Source: Lithobates sylvaticus
Lineage: Eukaryota; Chordata; Amphibia; Anura; Ranidae
Assembly: GCA_028564925.1 (NCBI GenBank)
Contig: CM053033.1
Location: 206,959,607-207,023,606 of the forward strand
Direction of reading: 5' to 3'
Length of the DNA stretch: 64,000 nt
The position numbers were made by a program, and so were the translations under genes. Below are positions 21,486-31,319 of this stretch, piece by piece. Below the pieces are notes generated by a model that did not search any database, was not told the DNA's origin, and saw only the letters and a program-made list of their open reading frames with translations. Positions within the stretch are counted from its first letter, which is position 1. Each line of letters starts with the position of its first letter.

Positions 21486-21940
21486 AGAGGAAGTAAACCC
21501 TCTAGGACTTTGGCCTACAGGTAAGCCTAGATTAAGGCTTACCTGTAGGTCCAATAAATATCTCCTAAACCTACATGGTTTAGGAGATATTTAGAAAAGA
21601 AAGGGCACCGCTATCTACGGCGCATGCGCCGTAGACAGCGGCGTGCAGGCGCACTGCGCATGCCGAGATCACGGCGATATGCCGCTCTCATGCGCATGCG
21701 CGGGAGTGACGTCATCGCCGCTCCAGCGAATCACAGTGCTGGAGCGGCGAGACCCGGAAGTCACTCCCGTAGTGATGCCGGCGGAGAAGGTCGTGGATGA
21801 GGACCGCTTCAGGGGCTTCGTTTTCAGGTAAGTTATTCATAATGAGCTAGTATGCTATGCATACTAGCTCATTATGCCTTTGCCTTGCAGGTTACGTTTT
21901 TTTTTTTTTTTTTTTTTTTAAAAGAGGCTTTACTTCCTCT
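21486..21940. mobile_element. TTAA-flanked MITE with several internal palindromes
   Basis: TTAA at 21482-21485 and 21941-21944 borders ends AGAGGAAGTAAA and TTTACTTCCTCT. Inside are separate hairpins, for example CCTACAGGTAAGCC paired with GGCTTACCTGTAGG and TAATGAGCTAGTATG paired with its inverse. GCGCATGCGC occurs at 21620-21629 and GCGCATGCGC again near 21692-21701. Confidence 0.9.
21620..21702. promoter_or_regulatory. Two NRF1-like palindromes inside the MITE
   Basis: GCGCATGCGC at 21620-21629 and at 21692-21701 fits the NRF1 consensus YGCGCAYGCGCR. Occupancy is not shown by sequence; both may be methylated CpG sites. Confidence 0.45.
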
Positions 21941-22015
21941 TTAAAAACTACAGGATAAGTGTGTTGTGGTAACTTGCACAAATAATAAAAAAAAAAAAAA
22001 ACATAATAATATTAT

Positions 22016-22328
22016 TCTTGATCAGGCCTGAAGAAGGAGCGTAGCTCCGTAAACGCGTCGCCTATTGATTCCCTTTACCGGAAGTGACGACATCTGCCTG
22101 GTTGTCGGCGTGCGTTCCACGGACCAGAACTGTCAGCAACAGATGAAAACACCTGCGCTCCGACCACACGCCGCTATCCACCACCTGGACAGATGCTCTA
22201 TACCGGACTTTTGGCAGATACTGCCCACACGCCTGACTGTCATTTGTAATATGTGAGTACGGAATTCATAGTTGTCAGTAAAAGTTAATTTTTAACTATT
22301 GCACTTAGAGTGGCGCCTTTGTTTAACT
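22016..22328 (+). mobile_element. Penelope-like terminal fragment with hammerhead-like core
   Basis: CTGAAGA (22028-22034) is followed by a hairpin, GGAGC-GTA-GCTCC, then GTAAAC and GCGTC. This is the order CTGANGA, stem II, GAAAC, stem III of a type I hammerhead, with an imperfect GAAAC. The end TTGCACTTAGAGTGGCGCC resembles the end of the 50470-50820 fragment. Non-coding fossil. Confidence 0.55.
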
Positions 22329-23115
22329 TCCACAGTGATGCCCAGCAATGCCACCCATCAGTGTCATTAGTGCCACCCATCAGTGCCCATCCATGCCCAT
22401 TAGTGCCCACCTATCAGTGCCCATCCGTGCCACCTATCAGTGCCACCCATAAGTACCCATTAGTGCCACCCATAAGTACCCATCAGTGCCGCCTATTCAG
22501 TGCCACCTATCAGTGCCCCATATCAGTGCCGCCTATCAGTGCTCATCATCATTGCCACCTCATCGGTGCCCATCAGTGCTGTCTTATCAGTGCCCATCAG
22601 TGCAGCCATATCAGTGCCCATCATTGAAGGATAAAACTTACTTATTTAAAAAAAAATTAACAGAAACAAAGAAAAACTTGTTTTTTTTAAAAAAAATCTA
22701 TCCCCCTATTTTTTAGCTGCGATAACTTTTGCGTAAACCAATCAATAAACGCTTAGTCCGATTTTTTTTTACCAAAAATATGTAGAAGAATACATATCAG
22801 CCTAAACTGATGAAGAAATGTGTTTTTTTTTTAATATTTTTTTGGGGGATATTTATTATTGCAAAAAGTAAAAAAAATATTGCTTTTTTTTTTCAAAATG
22901 TTTGTTCTTTTTTTGTTTATAACGCAGAAAAATAAAAACTGCAGAGGTGATCAAATACCACCAAAAGAAAGCTCTATTTGTGGGAACAAAATGATAAACA
23001 ATTTGTTTGGGTACAGTGTTGTATGACCGCGCAATTGTCATTCAAATTGCGACAGCGCTGAAAGCTGAACATTAGCTTGGGCAGGAAGGTGTCTAAGTGT
23101 CTGGTATTGAAGTGG
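22329..23115 (-). mobile_element. TTAA-flanked repeat, copy C, with CAGTGCC minisatellite
   Basis: The array (22330-22630) is followed by GCGTAAACCAATCAATAAACG and AAGAAAGCTCTATTTGTGGG. The right end is GGTATTGAAGTGGTTAA, with TTAA at 23116-23119. This belongs to the subfamily ending in GTGCCCGGTATTGAAGTGG. Confidence 0.75.
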
Positions 23116-23119
23116 TTAA

Positions 23120-24240
23120 ACAAGGACCCTTTAGGTATTATTTTATGGAAATTGTATTGAAACTTTAGATTTACACAAATTGCAAAGGACTTTGGAGAGG
23201 ACATTAGCACGTTAAAAAATTGTTTTGAGATTTTAGCGATTAGGTCTATAGCAAATTGAATGGCAAAGCCTGCACTTTCCAAGGGATCAAAGGACGTCCT
23301 GCATCCTCGTACGCACTCACACATTCCCTGGATTCAGGAAAATGATGTGCATCCAACATGCCTTCTAAGCAATAGGCCCATATTCCACATATTGTGTCAT
23401 AGCCGGTAATCATTACGCATCAGTGTGTGGCTGGCGGCTTTCGCTGTAATGAAAACACACATGTCTGTCGGTGCGCTCTCTCTCTCGGGGGGGGGGGGGG
23501 GGGGTTCTGAATGGTTTCGCAGATTGGTTGCCATGGAAACAGAAGTGAAGTGTGAGCGACGTTTTGTGGGGATGTGATGGTGGGGGTCTGTTTGCACAGA
23601 CATACCGTCTGCATCCCACAGAAGAGAGGAGATCCAAGACGGCACGCTGTGTAAGCTGACGGAAAGGGGTGGGGAATGGAACCCAAATATAGACGCGCAC
23701 AGGACCGCGATACATCATAGTAGGGAACTCCGCAGCCATTACTGGGACGGAGGGCTGTCACACAATGCAGTAAGGAATCAGGGACTGGCAGCACACAGCA
23801 GACAGCACAGGCTGGAGGAAGGAGCTTCATGACATCACATATACATCAGGACAGGAATACAGAAGCCACATACCTAGGAGGGGACCAGCAGGCATTGCAC
23901 TAGAACAATACCACACTATCAATGTTTCATCGTTCTCTTATAAATCGTCAAATCATGTAACAGCTTTTTTTTTTTTTGGTGTAGTTGATATGCATACCCA
24001 GGGCTTAGTGTATGAGCTCTCACACTGATGCAATGAATGCAGATCGCACTGTACACAGTAGGAACATACAGGGGCTTCAACAATCACATTAAAACAATAG
24101 AAATAGGATACCTTGCCCCAAAAATGCCCCCTTTCAAAAGAAGAATGGGGCAGGCAAAAAAGGGCAAGGGAGGGTTGGCACTTGGCAGCAGTAGTTGTAT
24201 TGTGGATAATATTGTGACAATAGGAAAATTAGAGCGACAA
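23120..24240. other. No gene recognised; G-run at 23488-23508
   Basis: About 1.1 kb with no terminal repeats or exons that I recognise. A run of about 18 G sits within CTCTCTCTC and GGGTTCTG. Open frames on the minus strand overlap and have no family resemblance. Confidence 0.5.
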
Positions 24241-24543
24241 GGTGGATTATAGGGGGACTTCACCAGGGAATGGGAAAATTGCAAGTCAAAAGCTACAAAT
24301 AGCTGCTGACTTTTAAGAAAGAGATACTTGCCAGCACCCGGAGTCCACCACTGTCTTCTATGCAGCTGATGCTTCTCCATGCCACCATCTTGGATTTGGG
24401 AGCCGGGGGAGACTTCCTAATGTCTCACAGCTGGCTCCCCTTCTGTGCATGCGCATGCTAGACTAGTCTTGCAGCCTCCTGGGATGTGTGACAGGAGGCT
24501 GATAGTGTGGGGGGGGGGGGGGACAAGGTGGCATCATCCTCGC

Positions 24544-25030
24544 CAGGGCCAGGACAAGAGGTGGGCAGTAGGGGCAGCTGCCTTGGGCACTGTGGTATCA
24601 TGTGAGGTGGAGTGGGGGCATGCCACAAGGAGATTGGGGGAGGGGATTTATGTTGGAAAGGGGGAATTTAGGGGGGGGGGGTGCTGGGAATTGGTGTTGG
24701 GAGGGGGGATGGGGGGGGGATTAGTGCTGGGAGGGAGGAATTTGAATGGGGGGGGGGGGAAGATGTGTACTAGGAGGGGAAATTTTATGGCTAGAGGATT
24801 TGTACTCGGAGGGGGTGAATTTTTTGGGGGAGAGGGGGATTTGGGAATGGGGAGGCAAAGCGGGGGGTGGATTTGTACTGGGAGAAGGGGGTATTTATGC
24901 TCATGTAGATTCATGCTCAGTGTTTTTGTAGGGGGAATTTTGCTGATACGTAATGCTCATACATTTGGGGGGGGGGGGGCGCAGTTTGGCATGTTTGCCC
25001 TGGGCTCTAGATGATGTTGCCCCGGCACTG
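24544..25030. mobile_element. hAT-type MITE with GA-rich minisatellite
   Basis: ATCCTCGC is duplicated at 24536-24543 and 25031-25038. The ends are CAGGGCCAGGACAAG and TTGCCCCGGCACTG. The body is a degenerate array of G-rich units such as GGGGGATTAGTGCTGGGAGG. A long plus-strand frame across it is a glycine-rich repeat translation, not a gene. Confidence 0.85.
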
Positions 25031-25059
25031 ATCCTCGCCTAATGCTAGAAGCATGTTAC

Positions 25060-25295
25060 CAGCACACCAAGGATCTCCAGAACAAGTCCAAAGCTTTATT
25101 CAGCAATCACATCATAATTACAGAAGCAATGTTGCGGAAGCCACGCAGGACCCCCTTCATCAGGCACGTGACGTCACATGCCTCCAGTAGGGGTCCTGCA
25201 TGGCGTTGAAACTTTGCTTCTGTAATTATGATGTGATTGCTGAATAAAGCTTTGGACCCGTTCTGAAGATCCTTGGTGTGCTGGTGACATACTTC
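25060..25295. mobile_element. Inverted pair of Penelope-like ends
   Basis: CACCAAGGATCTCCAGAAC and its inverse border two head-to-head copies of AAAGCTTTATTCAGCAATC and CATAATTACAGAAGC. In the left copy's minus strand CTGATGAAGG and GGGTCCTGCGTGG precede CGCAACATTGC. In the right copy GGCGTTGAAACTTTGC occurs. The layout resembles CTGATGA-stem-GAAAC hammerheads of Penelope-like elements. Fossil, non-coding. Confidence 0.6.
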
Positions 25296-26017
25296 GCACT
25301 TTGAATGTCTGATGGTGGTCGATGCAGCACCCCACTTACTCCCACAGCCATTTTTCAGGAAGGTGTGCATTGGGAATAGTGTGTTTGTCATCTTTGCCCA
25401 GGCCAAGGACGAGGAACTGGGCGCAGGTACCATGAAAATTGGTTCCCACTCCTATTATATCTGACGAGGCTGGGGGAGAGGAAATGAAACAGGTAAGACT
25501 AATTTTGGGGTGAAGGTCCACTTTGAAGTTATATGTTTTTCTGGAAGGATGGGTCTGAGTGTGAATATAAAGACGTGGAGTGGTGGTGAATGTCTGATGG
25601 CATGTGGAGTTGTGTTCCAGAGGGAAGGAGTTGCATGAGAGAAGTGATGAACAAAGACAAAGAGCAAAGTTTGTAAATGAGGGAAAGTTTGTGTGAGGAC
25701 CTTGTCTGGAGACCAGAGGTGTATTATACATTTCCCTTTGATAACAAGGGGCAGAGCACACTCCATGAATAAAACTACGTATGGGATAGTGAGTTCTCTG
25801 CTGTAAAGTCAATCAATGTGCATTGATTGGGTATTCCTGTCTCGTATTTGAATACTGCAGCAGAAGTTGAGTTTTCCAGTTGTTGGGTTATCCTGTTGTT
25901 GGGTTATCCTGTTTTGGTGATCTGTGCCCCGCTACAGCCTGTTGACCAGAGTGGAAGCTGGTGTAGGCCTTCTGCTGATGTCAGCTATCCTCTTCAAGGT
26001 TCCATGGGGTTGATTTA
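25296..26017. other. No gene recognised; MITE end near 25485-25525
   Basis: GGGTGAAGGTCCACTTTGAAG at about 25509-25529 is the inverse of the GGGGGACTTCACC near 24251, so 24250-25525 may be one MITE holding the hAT element and the Penelope pieces. The rest is unassigned. Confidence 0.4.
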
Positions 26018-27209
26018 CTAAAAGTGGTTGTAAAGGTTTGTTTTTTTTTTTATTTTCTAAATAGGTTCTTTAACCACTTCAGCCCCGGACCAATTGGCAG
26101 CCAAAGGACCAGGCCCCTTTTTGGGATTCGGCACTGCGTCGATTTAACTGACAATTGCGCGGTCGTGCGACGTGGCTCCAAAACAAAATTGGCGTCTTTT
26201 TTTTTTCCCACAAATAGAACTTTCTTTTGGTGGTATTTGATCGCCCCTGCGGTTTTTATTTTTTGCGCTATAAACAAAAATAGAGCGACAATTTTGAAAA
26301 AAAAATTCTATATTTTTTGCTTTTTGCTATAATAAATATCCTCAAAAAATATATAAAAAAAAAATTTTTTTCCTCAGTTTAGGCCGATACGTATTCTTCT
26401 ACATATTTTTGGTAAAAAAAAAATTGCAATTAGCGATTGATTGGTTTGCGCAAAAGTTATAGCGGTTACAAAATAGGGGATAGTTTTATAGCATTTTTAT
26501 TAATATTTTTTTTTTTTACTAGTAATGGCGGCGATCAGCGATTTTTATTGTGACTGCGACATTATGGCGGACACATCGGACATTTTTGGGACCATTGTCA
26601 TTTATACAGCAATCAATGCAATTTAAATGCATTGATTCCTGTATCAATGACAGTTGTAGTGAAAGAGTTAACCACTAGGGGGAGGGGAGGGGTTATGGGC
26701 TCTGACGTGTGTGTGTTTTTTTTTACATTAGGGGGCGGGGCTGACGTCTTCAGCTCCGTAACCCGATCGCGGGACACCAGCGGCGATCGGGTCCGCTGGT
26801 CCCGTGGCCGGGGTCACAGAGCTCCCGACCGGGTGGCGAGCGCGCCGCCACGGGCAGGCATTTAAAGGGCCACGTACAGGTACTCTACATGAGGCTGTCG
26901 GGAAGCGGTTAAGCTAGTGCATTGTTGGTTCACTTGCCTTTTCCTTCGATTTCCCTTCTAAATGTTTTTTTTTTTCTTTGTCTGCATTTTTAACTTCCTG
27001 TTCCTCCTCAGTAAGCTGTTCTGGCTGACTAAACACCGCTCGGATGATGGTGTGAAGTTTACTGAGGAGAAACAGGAAGTGAGAAATTCAGACAAAGAAA
27101 AAAAACATTTAGAAGGGAAATCGAAGGAAAAGGTAAGAGAACCAACAATGCACTAGCTTAAAGGAACCTATTTAGAAAATTAAAAAACCAACCTTTTACA
27201 ACCCCTTAA
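26018..27209. mobile_element. Long palindromic MITE, split by a TTAA element
   Basis: The left arm (AGTGGTTGTAAAGG, TTTCTAAATAGGTTCTTTAA) and right arm are inverted copies. So are GCTAGTGCATTGTTGGTTC at 26913 and its inverse near 27155. The 835-bp element at 26074-26908 sits in a TTAA within the left arm, while the right arm keeps an uninterrupted TTAA at the matching place. Confidence 0.85.
26074..26908 (+). mobile_element. TTAA-flanked repeat, copy D (complete)
   Basis: TTAA at 26070-26073 and 26909-26912 borders CCACTTCAGCCCCGG and GTCGGGAAGCGG. The order inside is the reference for the family: GACAATTGCGCGG, AGAACTTTCTTTTGGTGG, ATTGATTGGTTTGCGC, TTACTAGTAATGGCGGCG, CATTTATACAGCAATC, then a GC-rich end. 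No transposase frame. Confidence 0.9.
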
Positions 27210-27441
27210 AGGCAAATAGACTGTGCACTGTTTTGTTTTTTTTCTTGCGCGTGATTTGGTATTCTTTGCAAAGTGAAGCTTTACCTCATTTATTAGGCTT
27301 TGGAGCAACTGCACTTTGCAAAGTTCACAGTCTGTTTGCTCACATCAGCCCCCATGTGTTGTGATCATGCCCTTCGTACATTACATTTGCACAGCATGGT
27401 TACAGGCGGCAGCCTTTGGATTTGTTTTTCGGCCTTTTGTG
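27210..27441. other. Continuation of the host MITE; no gene
   Basis: GGCAAATAGACTGTGCAC and TTTGCAAAGTTCACAGTC face each other, so the palindromic MITE above was itself inserted in an element like that at 17473. Confidence 0.45.
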
Positions 27442-27445
27442 TTAA

Positions 27446-27729
27446 AGTGCATCTCCAGCCAAAACCTTTGTCTTCAGGTTTTGCAGAAGATGGAAGGGTT
27501 AGAACCCTTGTCATGCTGTTATTGCTGCAAAACTTTAAGGTTGTCACTGCAACAGAATGAGAGAAGTAATATTCCATTGGGGCCACCTCCTCTGGTAATA
27601 ACTTTGCCCTTTATTTTGGACAAATTTCTTTTTACTTCTAGCTATAATCAAAAGTAAAGGGAAAGATCCCCAATGAGACACAGACAGCAAATAAGACGAC
27701 TGAGAGGGTTTTTTGGCTAGAGGTGTACT
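27446..27729. mobile_element. TTAA-flanked MITE
   Basis: TTAA at 27442-27445 and 27730-27733 borders AGTGCATCTCCAGCCAAAA and TTTTGGCTAGAGGTGTACT. It shares GAGACACAGACAGCAAATAA with segments near 10840 and 34575, which belong to the same family. Confidence 0.85.
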
Positions 27730-27747
27730 TTAATATGCAAATGTGTC

Positions 27748-28170
27748 TAATGCTGCGTACACACGATCAGACTTTGACGGACTAGGTCCGGCGGACCGGA
27801 ATCCGTCGGACAATTCGATCGTGTGGGGGCTCCAGCAGACTTTTCTTTCCCAAAAGTCTGATGGACCTAGAAATAAAACATGTTTCAAATCTTTCCGACA
27901 GACTTGAGTCCGGTCAAAAAATCCAGTCGTCTGTGTGCTAGTCCGACGGACGAAAACCGACGCTAGGGAAGCTATTGGCTACTGGCTATGAACTTCCTTA
28001 TTCTAGACCGGTCGTACGTCATCACGTTCAAATCCGTCAGACTTTTTGGAGTGATCGTGTGTGGGCAAGTCCGTTCGTTTGAAAGTCTGGCGGACCTCCG
28101 CTGCAAAGTCCGTCAGAAAGTCTGTCGGACCAAGTCCGTCGAAAAGTTTGATCGTGTGTACGCGGCATAA
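27748..28170. mobile_element. Harbinger MITE
   Basis: The ends TAATGCTGCGTACACACGATC and GATCGTGTGTACGCGGCATAA are nearly perfect inverted repeats. The inside has GTCCGACGGAC, GTCCGTCAG and TACGTCATCACG motifs. Confidence 0.9.
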
Positions 28171-28390
28171 GGCTCACCATACATGTTACAATCTGACCAT
28201 ATGATTTTTGTACAATCAACTTTATATCTACCAAAACTACATAATATGAGGAGCTACCTAATCTATCCAATCGGGCTGGTCCTTGCACTACATACTTGTT
28301 GGTAGGTCTAAAGGAGATTGTACAATCAGAGTGTAATGTGTGTGGTGAGCTTAGTAGTGTGGCTTGTTACAATGTTATTATTATGATGAT
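28171..28390. mobile_element. MITE fragment related to 15489-16140
   Basis: GGTCCTTGCACTACATAC, CTACCAAAACTACATAAT and GATTGTACAATCAGAGTG match the arms of that element. The ends are incomplete. Confidence 0.5.
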
Positions 28391-28409
28391 GATGAGAAAA
28401 ACAACTGTA

Positions 28410-28892
28410 CAGTGCCTTGAAAAAGTAATCATACCCCTTGAAATTTGCCAGATTTTTACCACCAAAAATGTATATGTATTTTATTGGGATTTTATGTGAT
28501 AGACCAACACAAAGTGGCACATAATTGTGAAGTGGAAGGAAAACATATAAATGGTTTTCAAAATGTTTTACAAATAAATATGTGAAAAGTGTGGAGTACA
28601 TTTGTATTCAGTCAATACTGAATACTGAATACTGATTCAGTCTACAATACTTTGTAGAACCACCTTACACTGCAATTACAGCTGCAAGTCTTTTTGGTGA
28701 TGCCTCTACCAGCTTTGCACATCTGGAGAGTGACAATTTTGCCCATTCTACTTTGCAAAGTAGCTCAAGCTCTGTCAGATTGGATAGAGGGCATCTGTGA
28801 ACAGCAATTTTCAAGTCTTCCGAAAGGGTCTCAATTGGATTTCGGTCTGGACTTTGACTGGACCAACACAACACATGAATATGCTTTGATCT
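28410..28892 (-). pseudogene. Tc1 transposon end with C-terminal transposase remnant
   Basis: TA at 28408-28409 precedes CAGTGCCTTGAAAAAGTAATC, a typical Tc1 terminal repeat. On the minus strand 28665-28874 reads QSPDRNPIETLSEDLKIAV and ELELLCKVEWAKLS, the segment around the catalytic glutamate (the E of NPIE) and the C-terminus. About two thirds of the element is missing, cut near 28892 where an hAT-like start (CAGGGCTTGACAAATTT) follows. It cannot encode an enzyme. Confidence 0.85.
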
Positions 28893-29664
28893 AAACCAGG
28901 GCTTGACAAATTTTCTTGGAATCTAGGAGCCAGCTAAAAAAGTTAGGAGCCAGGTTTTTTTTTTTTTTTAACAACGACGACTGACAGGTGGCACTGGGCA
29001 CCGTAGGACGTCCTCCCAGAACCTTGCTCCTGCGCGCCCCCTGGGGCGCGCACTCGGGAACATCTGTGACCGCCAGGTCCCGAGGGCCCGGCGCATCGCG
29101 GTAAACGGCCGCGGATAGCGGCCGTTTACCACGCGATCGCTCTGTCAAATGACGGTGCGATCACATGTACAAAAACCGGCGTCACGTCATGACGCCGGTT
29201 CCTCCCTCCCGTCTCTGTATCGATCGGTACAGTGAGAGGGAGAAGCTGAGAGGGGGAGAGATGGGACCAGCGCCGTGGGCTGGATGTGTAGTGCCCACAG
29301 CGCTGTTCAGTGACAGCTACACTGCCAGCACTGTGCAATACTCTGCCAGCACTGTGCCAATACACCGCCAATACTCTGCCAGCACTGTGCCAATACACCG
29401 CCAATACTCTGCTAGCACTGTGCCAATACTCCGCCAATAAATTTTAATAGAAACAAAGAATTTATTTTTTTTTACCGAATTTTCTGTATTTTTTGATTTA
29501 TAGCGCAAAAAATAAAAAACCCAGTGGTGATTAAATACCACCAAAAGAAAGCTCTATTTGTGTGAAAAAAAGGACAAAAAATTCATTTGGGTACAGTGTT
29601 GCATGACTGAGAAATTGTCATTCAAAGTGTGAGAGCACCGAAAGCTGAAAAGTTCCCAGTGGTT
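28893..29664 (-). mobile_element. TTAA-family repeat, copy E, after an hAT-like start
   Basis: CAGGGCTTGACAAATTT at about 28897 looks like an hAT end. From about 28970 the GC-rich end of the TTAA family follows, then a 28-37-bp array (CACTGTGCCAATACACCGCC) at 29320-29440. Next come AGAAAGCTCTATTTGTGTG and CCCAGTGGTTAA at 29653-29664. Confidence 0.65.
29320..29440. repeat. CAGCACTGTGCCAATAC minisatellite
   Basis: Four to five units of CTGCCAGCACTGTGCCAATA with an extra CACCGCCAATACT in some. Translated frames from this stretch are periodic and not genes. Confidence 0.85.
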
Positions 29665-29777
29665 AACATTGCATTAGCATTGTTAGAGGCGTTGCAATAC
29701 CAACGGCCACCACAAGATGGCGCCATATTACAGAAGGATTTCAGAAGGCCGCAAAGCCGCGGCCTAAATTTCTGGCC

Positions 29778-30246
29778 NNNNNNNNNNNNNNNNNNNNNNN
29801 NNNNNNNNNNNNNNNNNNNNNNNNNNNNNNNNNNNNNNNNNNNNNNNNNNNNNNNNNNNNNNNNNNNNNNNNNNNNNNNNNNNNNNNNNNNNNNNNNNNN
29901 NNNNNNNNNNNNNNNNNNNNNNNNNNNNNNNNNNNNNNNNNNNNNNNNNNNNNNNNNNNNNNNNNNNNNNNNNNNNNNNNNNNNNNNNNNNNNNNNNNNN
30001 NNNNNNNNNNNNNNNNNNNNNNNNNNNNNNNNNNNNNNNNNNNNNNNNNNNNNNNNNNNNNNNNNNNNNNNNNNNNNNNNNNNNNNNNNNNNNNNNNNNN
30101 NNNNNNNNNNNNNNNNNNNNNNNNNNNNNNNNNNNNNNNNNNNNNNNNNNNNNNNNNNNNNNNNNNNNNNNNNNNNNNNNNNNNNNNNNNNNNNNNNNNN
30201 NNNNNNNNNNNNNNNNNNNNNNNNNNNNNNNNNNNNNNNNNNNNNN
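29778..30246. other. Assembly gap (469 N)
   Basis: Undetermined bases. The gap could hide exons or elements. Confidence 0.99.
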
Positions 30247-30546
30247 TAGTAAAAAACAGTAACATGTAACAAATAGGGTTATATGTTGTACCAGCTTCGC
30301 CGCGTAACGCTTCCCCTGGTTTTGCACTTTGTGGTTAACAAGTGCGGTTGCGTGTGAAAGCCAAACTGCCCGTGTGCCACACCAGGGAGGAGCTTCCATA
30401 CTGTTTCCTTAATAACCCATATGTCTGGTGCGGCTGCCACGGAAATATCCCCCAGACAGCCGGGCCCAGCCATGTGGCGCAAAAGGCGAGTAATGTATAT
30501 AAGATATGCATATTATCTGACTAAACCGGTCCATGGCTGGGGAAAA
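30247..30546. other. No gene recognised
   Basis: Three hundred bases with no recognisable exon or repeat end. Confidence 0.6.
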
Positions 30547-31080
30547 CTTAAAAAAAAGGAAAAAATATATGTAGGATGGGGAGGGGTGGAAAGAGGGGGA
30601 AGGAGGAAATGAGGAAGGGTGAAGATGGAGATGGTGGTGCCCCCCTGACCATGCGGAAGATCGAGCTGCATGGATTAATCAGGACCTGTAACCTCACGGA
30701 GGTATGCTTCAGTGTAGATGTAATGAATCCATGGTCGCCATGTCTCCGAAAAAGCCTCCTCTCTTCCATGTAGGGTGGCAGTGAGGTCTTCCATGTTCCT
30801 CAGTTCATTAACCTTGGCATACCACATAGATTTTGATGGTGGAATCTCCGATCTCCAGCACAAGGGGATGCATGCCTTGGCAGCATTTAAGAGCTGAATG
30901 GTAAGGGAGGCTTTGTACTTCTTAATGGGTCGCTTAGAGAGATGCAACAGGCAGGCCCCGGGATCCCCCTCCAGGACGGCACCAGTCAGGTGCTCGATTG
31001 TGCTGGTCACCTCTTGCCAGTAGGGTTTAATTTTGGGACAGTCCCAGAAAATCTTGCCAATGGGGCACAGATGGCAAAAA
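30547..31080 (-). pseudogene. L1/Tx1 LINE ORF2 C-terminal fragment
   Basis: Minus-strand frame 30675-31094 begins with CHLCPIGKIFWDCPKIKPYW, the cysteine-rich C-terminal motif of L1 ORF2 (here with the CxxC pattern reduced), and continues through IPLCWRSEIPPSKSMWY. This is a 5'-truncated LINE tail without reverse transcriptase. A poly-A tail on the minus strand is not evident. Confidence 0.8.
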
Positions 31081-31315
31081 AAAAATCTCAACAAGGGTTA
31101 TAACCCGCAATTACTCAATCCAAAATGAAAAAAAAAAAAACTTTTGCCTATAGTTCTACTTTAAATCTATTTGGGCCAAAATCAAATGTTAAAAGCAAAA
31201 AAAAGTTTTCAAGTACTTTCAAATGGCATTAGTTAAGCCATCAAATGTAGTAAGAATTTTTGTGCACATTTTCATACAAATGTTTGTATGAAAATCTACT
31301 AGTGTATGGGCAATC
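31081..31315. other. No gene recognised (MITE scraps)
   Basis: A/T-rich; CTTTTGCCTATAGTTCTACTTTAAA near 31140 looks like the end of a TTAA MITE. Confidence 0.4.
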
Positions 31316-31319
31316 TTAA

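Noticed and set aside
24445-25014. 189-residue glycine-rich frame
   Set aside because: It follows the G-rich minisatellite of an hAT MITE.
29622-30399. Several long frames on both strands across 29778-30246
   Set aside because: Products of the assembly gap.
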